Of a stretch of DNA of 9,590 nucleotides, positions 5,343 to 9,590 are shown piece after piece. The notes below the pieces were generated by a model that was not told where the DNA came from, made no database searches, and worked only from the letters and a program-made list of their open reading frames with translations. Position 1 is the stretch's first letter; each line of letters opens with the position of its first letter. This DNA comes from an uncultured Bacilli bacterium (GTDB lineage Bacteria; Bacillota_I; Bacilli_A; RF39; UBA660), in assembly GCA_934132915.1 (NCBI GenBank), contig CAKPAK010000052.1, forward strand, positions 1 to 9,590. Reading direction: 5' to 3'. The position numbers and the translations under genes were made by a program.

Positions 5343-8300
5343 AAGAAATATTATATCTGAGAGTGATAATTCAACAGTATTAACAGAATATAAGCCATTA
5401 GAAAGAAAAGAAACATCATATCAAAGTGAAGCAGAACTTGAGAAAAATTTTATTAAAATATTGCAAGAGCAATCTTATGAATATTTAAATATAAATAATG
5501 AAAAAGATTTAATAAAAAATCTAAAAGAGAAATTAGAAAAACTAAATAAAATTAAATTTACAGATAAAGAGTGGGAAGATTTATTTAATAACATTATTGC
5601 TAATCCCAATGATGGAATAATAGAGAAAACAAAAAAAATTCAAGAAGATTATAAGCAAATATTAACATTAGAAAATGGAGAATTAAGAAATATTTATTTA
5701 ATAGATAAAGATAATATTCATAATAATAGCGTTCAAGTAATTAATCAATATGAAGTAGAAACGGATAAAAGAAAAAATAGATATGACGTTACGATTTTAG
5801 TGAATGGACTCCCTATGGTTCATGTAGAACTGAAAAGAAGAGGTGTTGAATTAAGACAAGCCTTTAATCAAATAGAGAGATATCAAAGAGATTCATTTTG
5901 GTACAATTCTGGATTATATAATTATGTTCAAATATTTGTTATAAGTAATGGGACATTTACTAAGTATTATTCAAATACTACAAGATATAAACATCTTGAT
6001 GGAAAAACTGTAAAAAAGTCTAATTCATTTGAATTTACATCATATTGGGCAGATCAAAATAATAATGGGATTTGTGATTTGGAAGATTTTGCAAGAACTT
6101 TCTTTAGCAAAAGAACATTACTAAATATAATAACTAAATATTGCATTCTTACTTCTGAAGAAGATTTATTAGTAATGAGACCATATCAAATTACAGCAAC
6201 AGAAAAAATAATAAATAAAATAGAAATAGCAAATAATTACAATGAATATGGAACAATTGAAGGTGGTGGCTATATATGGCATACAACTGGATCAGGAAAA
6301 ACATTGACTTCTTTTAAAACAGCTCAAATAGCAAGTAAGCTTGAATATATAGATAAGGTTATATTTGTAGTAGATAGAAAAGATTTGGATTATCAAACAA
6401 TGAAAGAATATGATAGATTCAAAAAAGGATGTGCTAATTCAAATGCTAATACTAAAATATTAGAAGGACAACTAGAAGATAGCAAATCTAAAATAATTAT
6501 TACAACAATTCAAAAGTTAGATAGTTTTATAAAGAAAAATAACAACTCAAAAGCATATAATAAAAAAATAATTTTTATATTTGATGAATGCCATAGAAGT
6601 CAGTTTGGAGATATGCATAAAAATATAACCCAAAAATTTAAAAAATGGATAATATTTGGATTCACAGGAACTCCTATATTTACAGGTAATGCCAAAACAA
6701 AAAAAGGAATAATGCAAACTACAGGTCAATTATTTGGAGAAAGACTTCATACATACACAATAGTAAATGCTATAAGTGATAAAAATGTATTACCATTTAG
6801 ATATGAATATATTGGTAGAGTTGATATTAAAGAAGATGTAAAGGATGAAAAAGTATATAAAATTGATATTGAAAAAGCCTATGATAACAAAACAAGAATA
6901 TCAGCAATTACAAAATATATAATTGAACATTTTTCTTCTAAAACTAAAAATGATGAGTCATATGTATATAATACATTAGAAAATGTTGTGGAAGTAGCTA
7001 AAAATAGAGATGCTAAACAAATAAAGAGTAAATCAAATATAAAAGGATTTAATTCAATTTTTGCTGTGGCTAATATAAATATGGCTAAAAAATATTATAG
7101 TGAATTTAAAAATAATAAAAGCCATAACTTGAAAATTGCTCTTATTTATAGCTATGGAGCAAATGATGAAGTTGTAGATGGAGTTTACGATGAAAATTCT
7201 GAAACTACAGAAGGGCTAAATAAGAGTGATAGAGATTTTCTTGAGTTAGCAATCAAAGATTACAATAAAATGTTTGGAACAAGTTATGACACAACAGGAG
7301 AAAAATTTCAGAATTATTATAAAGATCTTTCACTAAGAATGAAGAATAAAGAAATTGATATTTTAATAGTTGCAAATATGTTTTTAACTGGTTTTGATGC
7401 TGTGACACTTAATACACTATGGGTGGACAAAAATTTGAAATATCATGGACTGATACAAGCATTTTCAAGAACAAACAGAATATTAAATTCTGTTAAAACT
7501 TACGGTAATATTGTTTCATTTAGAAATTTAGAAAAGGAATTAAATGATGCATTAGCTTTATTTGGAGATAGTAATGCTTCAGGAATAGTTTTATTAAAGC
7601 CATATAAAGATTACTATTATGGTTATGAAGATGACAAAGGAAAGTTGTTTAAAGGTTATAAAGAACTTGTTGAAGAATTAAAAGAAAAATTTCCAATAGG
7701 TCAAACAATTATTGGAGAACAAAAACAAAAGGAATTTATAAAATTGTATGGTGCAATTTTAAAAGTAACTAATATTTTAAATTCATTTGATCAATTTAAA
7801 GATGAACAATTGCTAAATGAACGAGATACTCAAGATTACCATAGCGTATATCAAGATATTTATGATGATTTTAGAAAAAAATCAAAAGTAGATTCAACAG
7901 ACATAACAGAAGATATAGTTTTTGAAATGGAACTTATAAAGCAAATAGAAGTAAATATAGATTATATTTTAGCTTTAGTAAAAAAATATCATGATAGCAA
8001 TATGAAAGATAAAGAGGTGCTAGTAACAATTAACAAAGCAATCATGTCAAGTCCAGACTTAAGAAATAAAAAAGATTTAATTCTAGAATTTATAGATTCA
8101 CTAAATGTGAGTTCAGATGTATATACTGATTTTGAGATTTTTATGAATAGTAGAAAGAGAGAAGAATTAGACAAAATAATTAAGGAAGAGAATCTGAATT
8201 CAGAAGAAACATACAAATTTATTAAGAAATCTTTTGATAAAGGAAGTATAGAAACAGATGGAACAGGAATATCATCTGTATTGCCACCAATGGATATGTT

Positions 8301-8493
8301 TGCAAAAGACAGGTCTAGGTTAAAGAAAAAGAATGTTGTAATAGATAAATTAATAGACTTTTTCGATAAATTCTTTAGTATTACAAACAAATCACTATTT
8401 ACTAAAAAAGAGGTTGAATATAAAAAAGATGAGGATAATGAAGAAAATCAATTAATGGTTGCGGAAGATAGCGAAGAATATAAAAATGAATAA
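5332..8493 (+). CDS. hsdR: Type I restriction endonuclease/translocase subunit HsdR
   Basis: HsdR uses ATP to translocate DNA and cuts it far from the unmethylated target. The 1053-aa protein is close to EcoR124I HsdR (about 1038 aa). The N-terminal PD-(D/E)xK nuclease shows D152 and E166-L-K168, followed by the QxxxY motif Q180-Y184. The SF2 motor has Walker A TTGSGKT (318-324), DECH (418-421), TGTP (445-448), TGFD (686-689) and QAFSRTNR (709-716). The rest, about 770-1053, is a charged helical region of the kind that docks on the methyltransferase core. The start lies within the end of prrC, with GGGGGA (5320-5325) 6 nt upstream, so translation is probably coupled. All catalytic motifs are intact. 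No convincing terminator follows; only a weak AT stem near 8513-8534. Confidence 0.96.
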   Translation: MENKRNIISESDNSTVLTEYKPLERKETSYQSEAELEKNFIKILQEQSYEYLNINNEKDLIKNLKEKLEKLNKIKFTDKEWEDLFNNIIANPNDGIIEKTKKIQEDYKQILTLENGELRNIYLIDKDNIHNNSVQVINQYEVETDKRKNRYDVTILVNGLPMVHVELKRRGVELRQAFNQIERYQRDSFWYNSGLYNYVQIFVISNGTFTKYYSNTTRYKHLDGKTVKKSNSFEFTSYWADQNNNGICDLEDFARTFFSKRTLLNIITKYCILTSEEDLLVMRPYQITATEKIINKIEIANNYNEYGTIEGGGYIWHTTGSGKTLTSFKTAQIASKLEYIDKVIFVVDRKDLDYQTMKEYDRFKKGCANSNANTKILEGQLEDSKSKIIITTIQKLDSFIKKNNNSKAYNKKIIFIFDECHRSQFGDMHKNITQKFKKWIIFGFTGTPIFTGNAKTKKGIMQTTGQLFGERLHTYTIVNAISDKNVLPFRYEYIGRVDIKEDVKDEKVYKIDIEKAYDNKTRISAITKYIIEHFSSKTKNDESYVYNTLENVVEVAKNRDAKQIKSKSNIKGFNSIFAVANINMAKKYYSEFKNNKSHNLKIALIYSYGANDEVVDGVYDENSETTEGLNKSDRDFLELAIKDYNKMFGTSYDTTGEKFQNYYKDLSLRMKNKEIDILIVANMFLTGFDAVTLNTLWVDKNLKYHGLIQAFSRTNRILNSVKTYGNIVSFRNLEKELNDALALFGDSNASGIVLLKPYKDYYYGYEDDKGKLFKGYKELVEELKEKFPIGQTIIGEQKQKEFIKLYGAILKVTNILNSFDQFKDEQLLNERDTQDYHSVYQDIYDDFRKKSKVDSTDITEDIVFEMELIKQIEVNIDYILALVKKYHDSNMKDKEVLVTINKAIMSSPDLRNKKDLILEFIDSLNVSSDVYTDFEIFMNSRKREELDKIIKEENLNSEETYKFIKKSFDKGSIETDGTGISSVLPPMDMFAKDRSRLKKKNVVIDKLIDFFDKFFSITNKSLFTKKEVEYKKDEDNEENQLMVAEDSEEYKNE

Positions 8494-8575
8494 AATTGTA
8501 ATCATTAATTAGCTAAAAATAAATTCTATTTTAGAAAATAATATATAAAATTAAATAAAAACTTTCTTTTTTGGA

Positions 8576-8612
8576 AATAATATGATATAATATTATTATA
8601 ATCAAAAAGGAG
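8576..8612 (+). promoter_or_regulatory. Extended -10 promoter and RBS of the Fic gene
   Basis: TGATATAAT (8583-8591) is an extended -10 element. The best -35 at 17 bp, TTTCTT (8563-8568), is poor, as often tolerated with an extended -10. An 8-bp inverted repeat, AATAATAT/ATATTATT (8576-8583/8590-8597), surrounds the -10 and may be an operator for the gene's own XRE domain, but such AT-only repeats arise easily by chance. AAGGAG at 8607-8612 is a strong ribosome-binding site 10 nt before ATG 8623. The remainder of the 129-nt gap after hsdR shows nothing else. Confidence 0.55.
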
Positions 8613-8622
8613 AGTTTTTATT

Positions 8623-9558
8623 ATGTTAGGAGAAAAAATAAAAAAATATAGAGAAAGCAAAAATATGACTCAAGGCGAAATTGCTGATATACTAGATGTT
8701 AAAGCAGCAACTATTTCAAAATATGAAGCTGGGACTTTGGAACCTAATATAGAATCATTAAAGAGATTAGCTGACTTATTTGAAGTATCAGTAGATGAAT
8801 TGATAAAAGAAGATACTTTTGATATATCAAGAATAAATATTTTAGAAGTATTAAGAGAACAAAAAAAAATGAAACTAAAAGGTAATTTATATCATAATAC
8901 TCAAATAACTTTTGCATATAATACTAATCATATTGAGGGAAGTAAACTTACAGAAGATCAGACTAGATATATTTATGAAACTAACACATTATTAGCAGAA
9001 AAAGACTCAGTAACAGATTTAGATGATGTGTTAGAAACTGCTAATCATTTTAAATTAGTTGATTATATGTTAGAAATAGCAGATAAAAAATTAACAGAAA
9101 AAATGATAAAGGAATTTCACAAAATATTAAAAGAGGGAACGTCAGATAGTAGGAAAGATTGGTTTATAGTTGGAGATTATAAAAAATTACCTAATGAAGT
9201 AGGAGGACTTAAAACTACGGAACCGAAAAATGTTGAAAAAGATATGAAAAAATTATTAGAATGGTATGGGGAATTAAATAAAATAACAATAAATGAAATA
9301 ATAGAATTTCATTCTAAATTTGAAAAGATACATCCATTTCAAGATGGAAATGGTAGAGTTGGTAGAATAATTGCTTTTAAAGAATGCTTGAAAAATAATA
9401 TAGTACCATTTATTATTTTAGATAAAGATAAATTATTCTACTATAGGGGATTAAATCGATATCAAACTAATAAAGAAAAAGGTTATTTAATAGATACTTG
9501 TTTAAATGCACAAGATCAATACACAGAAATGATTAAATATTATATTGGAAATAAATAA
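8623..9558 (+). CDS. XRE-Fic fusion protein (class II Fic AMP-transferase)
   Basis: Fic enzymes usually transfer AMP from ATP to a hydroxyl side chain of a target protein. This 311-aa protein has an N-terminal XRE helix-turn-helix (about 3-62, with MTQGEIADILDVKAATISKYEAG) fused to a Fic domain. The catalytic loop is complete: HPFQDGNGRVGR at 237-248. TNHIEG at 101-106 matches the (S/T)xxxE(G/N) inhibitory motif and lies N-terminal to the Fic core, which defines class II; its Glu105 would obstruct productive ATP binding until relieved. The flap region around GDYKKLPNEVGG (184-195) is also present. It is transcribed from its own promoter, 129 nt after hsdR, same strand. The XRE domain suggests autoregulation. 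The target is unknown, and a link to the restriction operon is only positional. Confidence 0.92.
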   Translation: MLGEKIKKYRESKNMTQGEIADILDVKAATISKYEAGTLEPNIESLKRLADLFEVSVDELIKEDTFDISRINILEVLREQKKMKLKGNLYHNTQITFAYNTNHIEGSKLTEDQTRYIYETNTLLAEKDSVTDLDDVLETANHFKLVDYMLEIADKKLTEKMIKEFHKILKEGTSDSRKDWFIVGDYKKLPNEVGGLKTTEPKNVEKDMKKLLEWYGELNKITINEIIEFHSKFEKIHPFQDGNGRVGRIIAFKECLKNNIVPFIILDKDKLFYYRGLNRYQTNKEKGYLIDTCLNAQDQYTEMIKYYIGNK

Positions 9559-9590
9559 ACTAAAGAAAAGCAAAATAATAGTAATTATAT

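Noticed and set aside
7989..8390. 133-codon minus-strand ORF opposite the 3' part of hsdR
   Set aside because: It lies wholly inside an intact hsdR reading frame and shows hydrophobic, serine-rich antisense-type composition without domain features.

Overview
This window is very AT-rich (by eye roughly three quarters A+T). Its genes are tightly packed, mostly with good Shine-Dalgarno sites (AGGGGG, GGAGGA, GAGGTGA, AAGGAG). It uses the standard bacterial code, with TGA as stop and TGG as Trp. This fits a low-GC Firmicute (Clostridia/Tissierellia-like). Fusobacteriota cannot be excluded. The left end, with small ORFs and a hairpin-rich island, looks like mobile-element backbone. The rest reads as a defence cargo.

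Layout. 1-388 has no clear complete gene. It holds what may be the last codons of an upstream gene, two inverted repeats, a well-spaced TTGTAT-17-TATAAT promoter candidate (166-194), and just downstream of it an approximately 160-nt island of consecutive hairpins (about 203-362). The first 80 nt of that island are about half G+C. 389-1011 carries three consecutive small ORFs of 35, 76 and 88 codons, the last with a probable helix-turn-helix. 1059-1123 carries a promoter (TTGACT-17-TATATT) whose -10 lies inside a 22-bp-arm near-palindrome with a 3-nt centre. 1134-1478 encodes an XRE-type regulator.

1494-8493 is a four-gene operon in the order hsdM - hsdS - prrC-like anticodon nuclease - hsdR. 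Neighbouring genes overlap by 8, 1 and 11 nt. Subunit sizes (524, 394 and 1053 aa) and the repeated ELEA linker in HsdS resemble type IC restriction systems such as EcoR124I. The gene order is that of the E. coli prr locus (prrA-B-C-D). The 365-aa protein between hsdS and hsdR has an ABC-type NTPase domain and keeps the PrrC-type catalytic residues Arg-x3-Glu and a His 32 residues after the Glu (R291, E295, H327). It is therefore predicted to be a tRNA anticodon nuclease held inactive by the restriction complex and released when a phage inhibits restriction.

The XRE regulator and its palindromic operator probably control the operon. HsdS contains three perfect copies of a 12-bp repeat between its two target-recognition domains; slippage there would alter the spacer length of the recognised DNA. 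After a 129-nt gap with its own extended -10 promoter, 8623-9558 encodes an XRE-Fic fusion with a class II autoinhibition motif, a second potential toxic or signalling enzyme beside the restriction operon. The individual families are known. The points most worth checking are the regulatory palindrome, the leader hairpin island, the repeat-based specificity switch and the complete Gram-positive-type prr arrangement.
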